From NCBI GenBank assembly GCA_013360405.1, contig JABWBR010000019.1, forward strand, positions 1-64,000: a stretch of DNA of 64,000 nt, given 5' to 3'. A model generated the notes under the pieces. The model was not told the origin of the DNA, did no database searches, and worked only from the letters and a program-made list of their open reading frames with translations. Source of the DNA: Saprospiraceae bacterium. Its GTDB lineage: Bacteria; Bacteroidota; Bacteroidia; Chitinophagales; Saprospiraceae. Made by a program: the position numbers and the translations under genes. Shown piece by piece: positions 17,765-23,841 of the stretch. The first letter of the stretch is position 1. The number at the start of each line of letters is the position of its first letter.

Positions 17765-18442
17765 ATGGAAAAACAAACCGAATACCAGCAACTCGTCCAG
17801 AAACGGAAGGGACACGACTTTAAGAACGGCCTCACCAATCCCTCCCAAACAGCATTCGATATTGATGAAATAGACCCCTGGGCGCAGTGGCAGCATAACC
17901 TGGATGCTAAAATACTGGTTGTAGGCCAGGAATTCTGTGATGTGGAAACATACGAGCGTACGGAGGGGAAAGTGGAGCGTTTCCCCGATAAATACGAATA
18001 TCCCTCTAACAAAAATCTCAAAGCATATTTTGATCTATTGGGCTACGATTTGGGGCATCCTTTGTCGCCCAAAAAATCCAACCCTATATTTTTCACCAAT
18101 GCGGTAATGGGCCTCAAACCTGGCAGTATGTCCGGCAATTTTGATGCCAAATGGCTGGAAGAAAGTCGCGAATTATTCCTAAAGCCGCTTATCGATATTA
18201 TTCAACCCAAAATCATTATCCCAATCGGCTCGATGGCTACGAAAACGCTTGGGGTTATCTACGGATTTAAAGTATCCGACCACAAAAGTATGGTGGACAA
18301 TGCTCCCATCAAAACACCTCAAACGCTTGTCTTCCCCGTCTTTCATACCGGCGGCCTCGGCCTTCGCAATAGACCGAAAGAACTGCAGATGGGGGATTGG
18401 ATGAGGATTAAGGATATAATGAATTGGAAATCATCCTCATGA
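17765..18442 (+). CDS. Uracil-DNA-glycosylase-fold protein
   Basis: A 225-residue protein with the outline of the uracil-DNA glycosylase superfamily: ILVVGQEFCD (about 49-58) at the position of the water-activating loop, a central PIFFTNAVMGLKPG, the core strand IIIPIGSMATKTLG, and FPVFHTGGLG near residue 195 in place of the HPS/DNA-intercalation loop. No iron-sulfur cysteine set is visible, so it is not a typical family IV/V enzyme. It could remove damaged or modified bases, perhaps those in phage DNA, given the island context; that is inference. It is monocistronic between repeat blocks. Confidence 0.65.
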   Translation: MEKQTEYQQLVQKRKGHDFKNGLTNPSQTAFDIDEIDPWAQWQHNLDAKILVVGQEFCDVETYERTEGKVERFPDKYEYPSNKNLKAYFDLLGYDLGHPLSPKKSNPIFFTNAVMGLKPGSMSGNFDAKWLEESRELFLKPLIDIIQPKIIIPIGSMATKTLGVIYGFKVSDHKSMVDNAPIKTPQTLVFPVFHTGGLGLRNRPKELQMGDWMRIKDIMNWKSSS

Positions 18443-18484
18443 AGCAAAGAAATATCGTCGAGAGGATATCCCCACACTCCATGT

Positions 18485-18538
18485 GCTCCGTAGCGTCGGG
18501 TTTTATACCCGATGCATCATGGCAAGCCCGGCCATCCT
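18485..18538. repeat. REP-like palindromic element, copy 2
   Basis: It matches 15431-15484 with a few substitutions and keeps the CGGGT...ACCCG stem. The region 18443-18778 (336 bp) contains this element, the minus-strand terminator at 18591-18614 and the hsdM promoter, but no gene. Confidence 0.7.
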
Positions 18539-18590
18539 GGCAAAAAGGGGTATAACGGCATACGAGGCCGACGGGGTAGCGCTCCAAAAA

Positions 18591-18614
18591 TAAAAAAGGG
18601 AGGCAACACCTCCC
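18591..18614 (-). terminator. Minus-strand rho-independent terminator without an annotated gene
   Basis: On the minus strand GGGAGG, loop TGTTG, CCTCCC is followed by six T. No minus-strand gene lies upstream of it (that is, at higher coordinates). A minus-strand TAAATTTG at about 18664-18671 could serve as a -7 element for a short RNA ending here. The -33 element is not clear. Confidence 0.5.
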
Positions 18615-18686
18615 GGAGAAATCCTACTACCCAGACGTAGCCGGCGTTCAGATTTCAATTTCAAATTTAGTTGGTTGATTTGAATA

Positions 18687-18718
18687 TTTGGCTAATCCAA
18701 TGAGAAAAAATACATTTA
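18687..18718 (+). promoter_or_regulatory. Probable hsdM promoter
   Basis: TTTG (18687-18690), 20 bp, then TACATTTA (18711-18718), one base off the TAnnTTTG consensus. It is about 60 bp upstream of the hsdM start. Confidence 0.55.
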
Positions 18719-18778
18719 CGCTAAGTAGTCAACAAAAATAGCTACCTGTCGTTTTTTTTAATTTAAACACCGCCCTTC

Positions 18779-20569
18779 ATGCTCAACTTCAAAGAAAAAG
18801 CCGATCTAATATGGCGGGTGGCCGACCTGCTGCGGGGCGACTATAAGCAGTCGGACTACGGCAAGGTGATCCTGCCCATGACGGTACTGCGGCGACTGGA
18901 TTGCGTGCTGGCGCCCACTAAGCAAAAGGTGCTGGACTACCTGCCCAAAGTCGAAAACCTGAAGGAAAGCGCCAAAGACCTGGCCCTCAATAAAATTGCC
19001 GGCTTTAATTTTCACAACCGCAGCCAGTACGATTTTGACAAGCTGGTGGCTGACCCTAACAATGTGGGCGCTAATCTGCGAAACTATATTAACGGCTTCT
19101 CTACCAGCGCCCGCGAGATTATCGAGTATTTTAACTTCGGCGACCAGATTGACCGCATGGACGACCCGAAGGCCGATATTCTCTTCCAGGTAATCAAGGA
19201 ATTTAAAGGTATCGACCTCTCTAATATGGCGCCGCTGGAGATGGGCTATGTGTTTGAAGACCTCATCCGGCGCTTTGCGGAACAATCGAATGAGACGGCC
19301 GGGGAGCATTTTACGCCGCGGGAGGTGATCCGACTGATGGTGAATGTGCTGTTTATCGAAGACCGGGATATTCTTACGCAAGAAGGCATCGTGAAAACCC
19401 TCTACGACCCGGCCTGCGGCACGGGGGGTATGCTTTCGGTGGGCGAGCAATACGTGAAGGAACTCAACCCCAACGCAGAGTTGAAGGTCTTCGGACAAGA
19501 GATCAACCCCGAATCATACGCCATCTGCAAGTCGGATATGCTGATCAAAGGGCAAAACCCCGCCAATATCAAATTCGGCAACACGTTTACGGTTGACGGG
19601 CTGGAGGACGAAAAGTTCGACTATATGCTGTCTAATCCGCCGTTTGGGGTGGACTGGAAGAAGGCCGAGAAGATGATCAAAGCCGAAGCCGAAAAGAAAG
19701 GCATGAGCGGGCGCTTCGGCGCAGGCACACCCCGCATCAACGACGGCTCGCTGCTGTTCCTGCAGCACATGATCTCGAAGATGAAACCCGACGGCAGCCG
19801 CATCGGCATTGTATTCAACGGCTCGCCGCTTTTTACCGGCTCTGCCGACAGCGGCGAGAGCAATATCCGCAAGTGGATTATCGAAAACGACTGGCTGGAA
19901 GCCGTCATCGCCCTGCCCGACCAGTTGTTTTACAATACCGGCATTAGTACGTATATCTGGATCGTGACGAACCACAAAAGCGCCGAACGCGGGGGCAAGG
20001 TGCAATTGATCAACGCCGCCGGCAATGCCGCCGATATGGCCGACCAGTCAGGAGGCAACCGCTTTTGGGAGAAAATGGACCGCAGCCTCGGCAACAAACG
20101 CAAGCGCATTGCCGAAAACGGCCACACCAAAGGCATCGGCTTTATCACCCGGCTCTACGGCGATTTTGAGGAAAACGACTATTGCAAGATTTTCCCCAAC
20201 GAATTTTTCGGCTACTGGAGGGTTACGGTAGAACAACCCCTGAAGGAAAACGGCCGCCCGGTCACCGACCGACAGGGCAATCCCAAACCCGATCCCTCGC
20301 TGCGCGATTACGAGAATATCCCTTTCCTGAAAAAGGACAAGGCCGGCCGCCTCGTGCCCCAGGCTATCGAGGAATACTTCGCCGCCGAGGTGCTACCCCA
20401 CCTGCCCGGCGCCTGGATCGACGAGAGTAAAACCAAAACCGGCTACGAGATCAATTTTACGAAGTATTTCTACCAGTTTAAACCACTGCGCCCCCTGGCG
20501 GAGATTAAAGCCGATATTCTGGCATTGGAAGAACGGACTTTGAATATGGAAAAAACGGTGCTGGAATGA
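18779..20569 (+). CDS. hsdM: Type I restriction-modification methyltransferase subunit
   Basis: A 596-residue N6-adenine methyltransferase subunit. Residues about 5-150 are the HsdM N-terminal helical domain. DPACGTGGML (210-219) is the SAM-binding motif I, and NPPFG (286-290) is the catalytic motif IV. With HsdS it methylates the host recognition sites; with HsdS and HsdR it cuts unmodified DNA. It is the first gene of the system, with hsdS 92 bp downstream after a purine-rich array. The protein appears complete, and its start ATG is preceded by an AT-rich leader. Confidence 0.97.
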   Translation: MLNFKEKADLIWRVADLLRGDYKQSDYGKVILPMTVLRRLDCVLAPTKQKVLDYLPKVENLKESAKDLALNKIAGFNFHNRSQYDFDKLVADPNNVGANLRNYINGFSTSAREIIEYFNFGDQIDRMDDPKADILFQVIKEFKGIDLSNMAPLEMGYVFEDLIRRFAEQSNETAGEHFTPREVIRLMVNVLFIEDRDILTQEGIVKTLYDPACGTGGMLSVGEQYVKELNPNAELKVFGQEINPESYAICKSDMLIKGQNPANIKFGNTFTVDGLEDEKFDYMLSNPPFGVDWKKAEKMIKAEAEKKGMSGRFGAGTPRINDGSLLFLQHMISKMKPDGSRIGIVFNGSPLFTGSADSGESNIRKWIIENDWLEAVIALPDQLFYNTGISTYIWIVTNHKSAERGGKVQLINAAGNAADMADQSGGNRFWEKMDRSLGNKRKRIAENGHTKGIGFITRLYGDFEENDYCKIFPNEFFGYWRVTVEQPLKENGRPVTDRQGNPKPDPSLRDYENIPFLKKDKAGRLVPQAIEEYFAAEVLPHLPGAWIDESKTKTGYEINFTKYFYQFKPLRPLAEIKADILALEERTLNMEKTVLE

Positions 20570-20575
20570 CGGACG

Positions 20576-20621
20576 AACGAGGAAGAGGGAGAGAGGGAGC
20601 GAGTGGGGGAGGGAGAGATTG
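20576..20621. repeat. Purine word run (GAGGGAGA type) after hsdM
   Basis: A degenerate run of GAGG/GAGA words starts just after the hsdM stop codon. It resembles the arrays at 32917-32957, 52975-53009 and 57072-57171. No second arm is seen. Confidence 0.55.
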
Positions 20622-20661
20622 ATTGGAAGGCCCTGGAGGAACAAATTAAAAAGGAGAAATT

Positions 20662-21915
20662 GTGAAAAGATACGACCGCTATAAGGATTCAGGCATCGAG
20701 TGGATTGGGGAGATTCCGGAGCATTGGGAGGTGAAGAGATTGAAGTATGTAGTTGAGATGAATAGCGGAAATGGTATCACATCAGAAATGATCAAAGAAG
20801 AAGGAGATTTTCCCGTTTTTGGAGGAAATGGTATCAGAGGCTATTACAGCCATTATACACATGAGGGGAGTTTTATATTAATTGGAAGACAAGGAGCACT
20901 TTGTGGAAATATTAACTACAGTAATGGAAAATTTTGGGCTTCAGAACATGCAATAGTATGTACACCAAAAATTGAATATAATGTGAAATGGTTTGGTGAA
21001 TCATTGAGAACAATGAACTTAAATCAGTATTCCGTTTCAGCAGCGCAACCTGGGCTATCAGTTGAAAATCTGAAAGTGTTGCAAATCCCTATCCCCCCTC
21101 TCCCCGAGCAACACGCCATCGCCGCCTACCTCGACCGCAAGACTGCCGAAATAGACGCCCTGATAGTCGACAAAAAACGCCTGCTGGAGCTGTACGAAGA
21201 AGAAAAAACCGCCCTCATCAATCAGGCCGTCACCAAAGGCATCACCCCGGGCGTACCTATGAAAGACAGCGGCGTGGAATGGCTGGGGGAGGTGCCGGAG
21301 CATTGGGAGGTGAAGAAAATGAAGTATGTTATTGAATCTGTGACTGGTGGGGGTACTCCATCAACTTTGAACCCTCTATATTGGGATGGGACAATTCCTT
21401 GGGTTTCAGCAAAGGATATGAAGCAAGATTTTCTATTTTTTTCTGAAGACTATATAACAAAGTTAGCTATTATAGAATCATCAACTAATTATTTTGAAGA
21501 TGAAAGAGTCATTATTGTCGTACGTTCAGGTATTCTTAAACATACCTTTCCTGTGGCCATTAATAAAGTTCCAATTACTATTAACCAGGATTTAAAAGCT
21601 TTAAAGCCAGCGGAAGCAGTATCATGCGAATTCTTGTTTTGGAAACTTAAAGGACATTCTCAAGACGTTTTGACATACTGTAATAAGATGGGAGCGACTG
21701 TTGACAGTATTGAAATGCAATTTTTTATGGATTTCTCTCTTTCATTTCCTTCTTTAGTCGAGCAGCACCAAATCGTCCGCCACATCGAGTCCGAAAATGC
21801 CCGTATCGACGCCAAAAAAGCGAAAACCGAAAAACTGATCGAACTCTTAGTCGAATACCGGGCTGCATTGATTAGCGAGGTGGTGACCGGGAATGTTAGG
21901 ATTGTAGGATTATAG
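20662..21915 (+). CDS. hsdS: Type I restriction-modification specificity subunit
   Basis: A 417-residue DNA-recognition subunit with two target-recognition domains. Each half starts with a near-identical conserved block (SGIEWIGEIPEHWEVK near residue 8, SGVEWLGEVPEHWEVK near 202). Each half ends in a helical spacer (LPEQHAIAAYLDRKTAEIDA and VEQHQIVRHIESENARIDAK). The recognition domains (about 20750-21085 and 21330-21750) are much more AT-rich than the conserved blocks, which suggests domain exchange by recombination. The start is GTG. The C-terminus NVRIVGL and the TAG stop are read from an AGGATTAT octad array. Confidence 0.95.
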   Translation: MKRYDRYKDSGIEWIGEIPEHWEVKRLKYVVEMNSGNGITSEMIKEEGDFPVFGGNGIRGYYSHYTHEGSFILIGRQGALCGNINYSNGKFWASEHAIVCTPKIEYNVKWFGESLRTMNLNQYSVSAAQPGLSVENLKVLQIPIPPLPEQHAIAAYLDRKTAEIDALIVDKKRLLELYEEEKTALINQAVTKGITPGVPMKDSGVEWLGEVPEHWEVKKMKYVIESVTGGGTPSTLNPLYWDGTIPWVSAKDMKQDFLFFSEDYITKLAIIESSTNYFEDERVIIVVRSGILKHTFPVAINKVPITINQDLKALKPAEAVSCEFLFWKLKGHSQDVLTYCNKMGATVDSIEMQFFMDFSLSFPSLVEQHQIVRHIESENARIDAKKAKTEKLIELLVEYRAALISEVVTGNVRIVGL

Positions 21916-21983
21916 GATTATAGGATTATAGGATTTTAGGATTATAGGATTATAGGATTTTAGGATTGTGGGATTGTGGGATG
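21896..21983. repeat. AGGATTAT octad array (left arm) at the hsdS 3' end
   Basis: About ten 8-bp words (AGGATTAT, AGGATTTT, GGGATTGT) begin within the final codons of hsdS, and the hsdS stop TAG (21913-21915) lies inside. The complementary words AATCCTAA occur at 22535-22569 and 23771-23835. After it, 21986-22019 has three TTTTGGGGCA repeats. Confidence 0.9.
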
Positions 21984-22084
21984 CTATTTTTTTGGGGCAT
22001 TTTGGGGCATTTTTTGGGGATAGTGTGAAGATGTTTTATTTTTATTGCTTGTGGAAGGTGGATTTTTACCAAAATATATAAGCT

Positions 22085-22507
22085 ATGAAAAACGAAGACA
22101 TCACACACAAAATCATTGGGTGTGCCATGAAAGTGCATTCTACTTTGGGCAATGGCTTTCAAGAGCGTATTTACCAACGGGCATTGGCCATTGAAATGAA
22201 CAAGCAGGGCTTGTTTTTCGACAGAGAAATGAATATGTATATTTATTATGAGGGAGAAAACGTCGGCCTGCGGCGGGTAGATTTTTTTGTAGAAAACAAA
22301 ATAATGGTAGAGCTAAAAGCCGTTATCCAATTGCAAGATGCTCACCTGGCACAAGCTATGAACTATTGCCAGTGCTACAACCTCCCGTTTGGTCTGCTCA
22401 TCAATTTTGGAGCCAGAAGCCTCGAATACAAACGAGTCTATAACCTAAACCACCCCGAAAACGAAGCCTACAAAAAGAATCACCCCCTAAAGCAACGGAA
22501 TGAATAG
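22085..22507 (+). CDS. GxxExxY-family PD-(D/E)XK protein
   Basis: A 140-residue small protein with the family motif GFQERIY (24-30) and a nuclease-like core: Asp66 in RRVDFFVE and Glu76-Leu-Lys78 in MVELKA. By family it is predicted to be a restriction-endonuclease-fold protein; its substrate is not known. It sits between hsdS and hsdR, bounded by AGGATTAT words on the left and AATCCTAA words on the right, as though inserted between array arms. No partner gene overlaps it. The ATG at 22085 follows an AT-rich leader. Confidence 0.85.
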   Translation: MKNEDITHKIIGCAMKVHSTLGNGFQERIYQRALAIEMNKQGLFFDREMNMYIYYEGENVGLRRVDFFVENKIMVELKAVIQLQDAHLAQAMNYCQCYNLPFGLLINFGARSLEYKRVYNLNHPENEAYKKNHPLKQRNE

Positions 22508-22520
22508 AATAAGTGAAATG

Positions 22521-22569
22521 CCCCCCCCCAGAAAACATCCTACAATCCTAACATCCTAACATCCTGGAT
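22521..22569. repeat. Poly-C tract and AATCCTAA array (right arm 1)
   Basis: A run of nine C (22521-22529) is followed by 8-bp words CATCCTAC, AATCCTAA and CATCCTAA. This is the complement of the array at the hsdS end. The same arrangement, nine C then AATCCTAA words, occurs at 23760-23835. Confidence 0.8.
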
Positions 22570-22590
22570 GAAGTAAATATGAAAAAACAT

Positions 22591-22621
22591 TTTGCCGATA
22601 TCGGCCAAATTCGTATATTTG
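22591..22621 (+). promoter_or_regulatory. Promoter with palindromic operator before Abi_2
   Basis: TTTG (22591-22594), 19 bp, TATATTTG (22614-22621): an exact Bacteroidota promoter. The spacer contains the perfect 12-bp palindrome GCCGATATCGGC (22594-22605), well placed for a repressor. Confidence 0.7.
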
Positions 22622-22627
22622 TATCAA

Positions 22628-22677
22628 CCGTACCTGCGTTGCATCCCGTAAGATCTGCACGCGGGTCTTCTTTTTTT
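22628..22677 (+). ncRNA. Candidate small RNA in the Abi_2 leader
   Basis: From the promoter at 22591-22621, transcription would start near 22628. Within 50 bases it would reach a CCCG (22645-22648) / CGGG (22662-22665) stem followed by TCTTC and seven T (22671-22677), a terminator-like end. The Abi_2 start lies 45 bp further on. HEPN-type Abi proteins related to AbiF are reported to work with adjacent small RNAs, so an RNA antitoxin is possible. An attenuator in the mRNA leader is the alternative. Confidence 0.45.
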
Positions 22678-22722
22678 ATGGCCGGACCATTTATCGCATC
22701 ACTTTCGTAAAGTGGAGTTACC

Positions 22723-23619
22723 ATGGTTAAACCACCCAAAACCATAATGGAACAAATTTCATTGCTGAAAAGCCGAAATATGGGCTTCAGGGATGAAATA
22801 TCAGCTGCCCATTTTTTGGCTAACATCAGCTACTACCGTCTGAAGGGATATTGGTGGGAAATGCAAACAGATAAGGCTAACCATTGGTTTGCTCCAGGCA
22901 GCTATTTTGAGGACGTCATTGATCTGTATAACTTCGACCGTCATTTCCGGCTGATCGTATTTAATGCCATTGAGCGCATTGAGATTGCCTTGCGTACCAA
23001 AATGATATACCATTTGGCGCTTAGCTATGGCGCAGCATGGTATCTGGATTCATCATTGTTTCCCAACAAGAAGTACTTCAGCGATTTTCAGCACAAAATC
23101 CATAGCGAGTTGTCTGACAGCAGCGAAGAGTTTATAATAAAGCATTACAAAAATCATCCACAGGAAACCCCTGAAGCATGGAAAGCATTGGAGGTGGTTA
23201 CTTTTGGCTCCTTATCGAAGTTATATAGCAACCTAGACCATCAGTTGCCTGAAAAAAGCATAATTGCTAAAGAATTTGGGCTTTTTAATCAAAAATACCT
23301 GAAAAGCTGGCTAATGACCATCACATTGATCCGCAATATTATCGCCCATCATGGTCGTTTGTGGAATAGGGTCATTATTAACAAATACGACTGGCCACCC
23401 AAAACCTTTGTACCCATTCTTAACTATATTCCTGATAATTATCAACGAAGGAAAATTTTCCCGATACTTTCTGCAATTCTGTTTTTAAACGACCTGATTA
23501 GTCCGGGGCACCATCTAAAAACTGAGTTATTTGACCTTTTTCAGCAATTTCCCAACATTCCTTTATATAAAATGGGGTTCCCATCAAACTGGCAAAGTCA
23601 ACCCATTTGGAATACGTAA
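22723..23619 (+). CDS. Abi_2/AbiD-AbiF-family abortive infection protein
   Basis: A 298-residue protein of the Abi_2 family. The N-terminus KTIMEQISLLKSRNM and LANISYYRLKGYWW are the family signature. LIRNIIAHHGRLWN contains a HEPN ribonuclease motif Rx4H (Arg204, His209). It probably cleaves RNA on phage infection and stops growth; the cue is unknown. Its leader holds a candidate small RNA, and a second related element lies just 3'. The gene is intact, and a truncated copy is at 15643. It sits between hsdS and hsdR with the GxxExxY gene, apparently as a passenger of the type I system. Confidence 0.88.
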   Translation: MVKPPKTIMEQISLLKSRNMGFRDEISAAHFLANISYYRLKGYWWEMQTDKANHWFAPGSYFEDVIDLYNFDRHFRLIVFNAIERIEIALRTKMIYHLALSYGAAWYLDSSLFPNKKYFSDFQHKIHSELSDSSEEFIIKHYKNHPQETPEAWKALEVVTFGSLSKLYSNLDHQLPEKSIIAKEFGLFNQKYLKSWLMTITLIRNIIAHHGRLWNRVIINKYDWPPKTFVPILNYIPDNYQRRKIFPILSAILFLNDLISPGHHLKTELFDLFQQFPNIPLYKMGFPSNWQSQPIWNT

Positions 23620-23643
23620 GAAGCATAGGCGGCAGAAAATATT

Positions 23644-23755
23644 TTCGAATAATTGAAAAATATATCGTAAATTTGTTACTATCAACGACATATACAATAT
23701 AAGGATAAATACACCTCCCATGCCTCTCCACGATGCACACTTGGGAGGTCTTCTC
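23644..23755 (+). ncRNA. Candidate second small RNA downstream of Abi_2
   Basis: TTCG (23644-23647), 20 bp, TAAATTTG (23668-23675) resembles the Abi leader promoter. The following bases contain TATCAACG, as in the leader. An ACCTCCCA (23713-23720) / TGGGAGGT (23742-23749) stem follows, with TGCAC in the loop and CTTCT after it, paralleling GCACGCGGGTCTTCT in the upstream element. It is a plausible paralogue of the upstream RNA. Confidence 0.4.
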
Positions 23756-23759
23756 TTAT

Positions 23760-23835
23760 CCCCCCCCCAAAAAATCCTAAAATCCTAAAATCCTAAAATC
23801 CTAAAATCCTAAAATCCTACAATCCTAAAAATCCC
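23760..23835. repeat. Poly-C tract and AATCCTAA array (right arm 2) before hsdR
   Basis: Nine C (23760-23768) are followed by about eight 8-bp words AATCCTAA. The array ends 6 bp before the hsdR start codon and so forms its leader. It is complementary to 21896-21983 at the hsdS end. Confidence 0.88.
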
Positions 23836-23841
23836 ATTCCA

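Larger units (their letters stand above)
22581..22839 (+). repeat. 259-bp direct repeat, copy 2
   Basis: This is the copy in front of and within the intact Abi_2 gene, about 97% identical to 15501-15759. It covers promoter, candidate small RNA and the first 39 Abi codons. Confidence 0.92.

Noticed and set aside
22521-22529. Phase-variable poly-C tract controlling a gene
   Set aside because: Neither nine-C tract (22521, 23760) lies in a coding frame or in promoter spacing, so a contingency-locus role is not supported. They are kept only as part of the array module.
15501-22839. Integrase-type att sites bounding a mobile island
   Set aside because: The direct repeats are gene fragments of 259 bp, no integrase or tRNA target is present, and the ends do not coincide with the edges of the defence genes.
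21896-23835. CRISPR array
   Set aside because: Words are 7-8 bp, contiguous and without unique spacers, and no cas gene is present.
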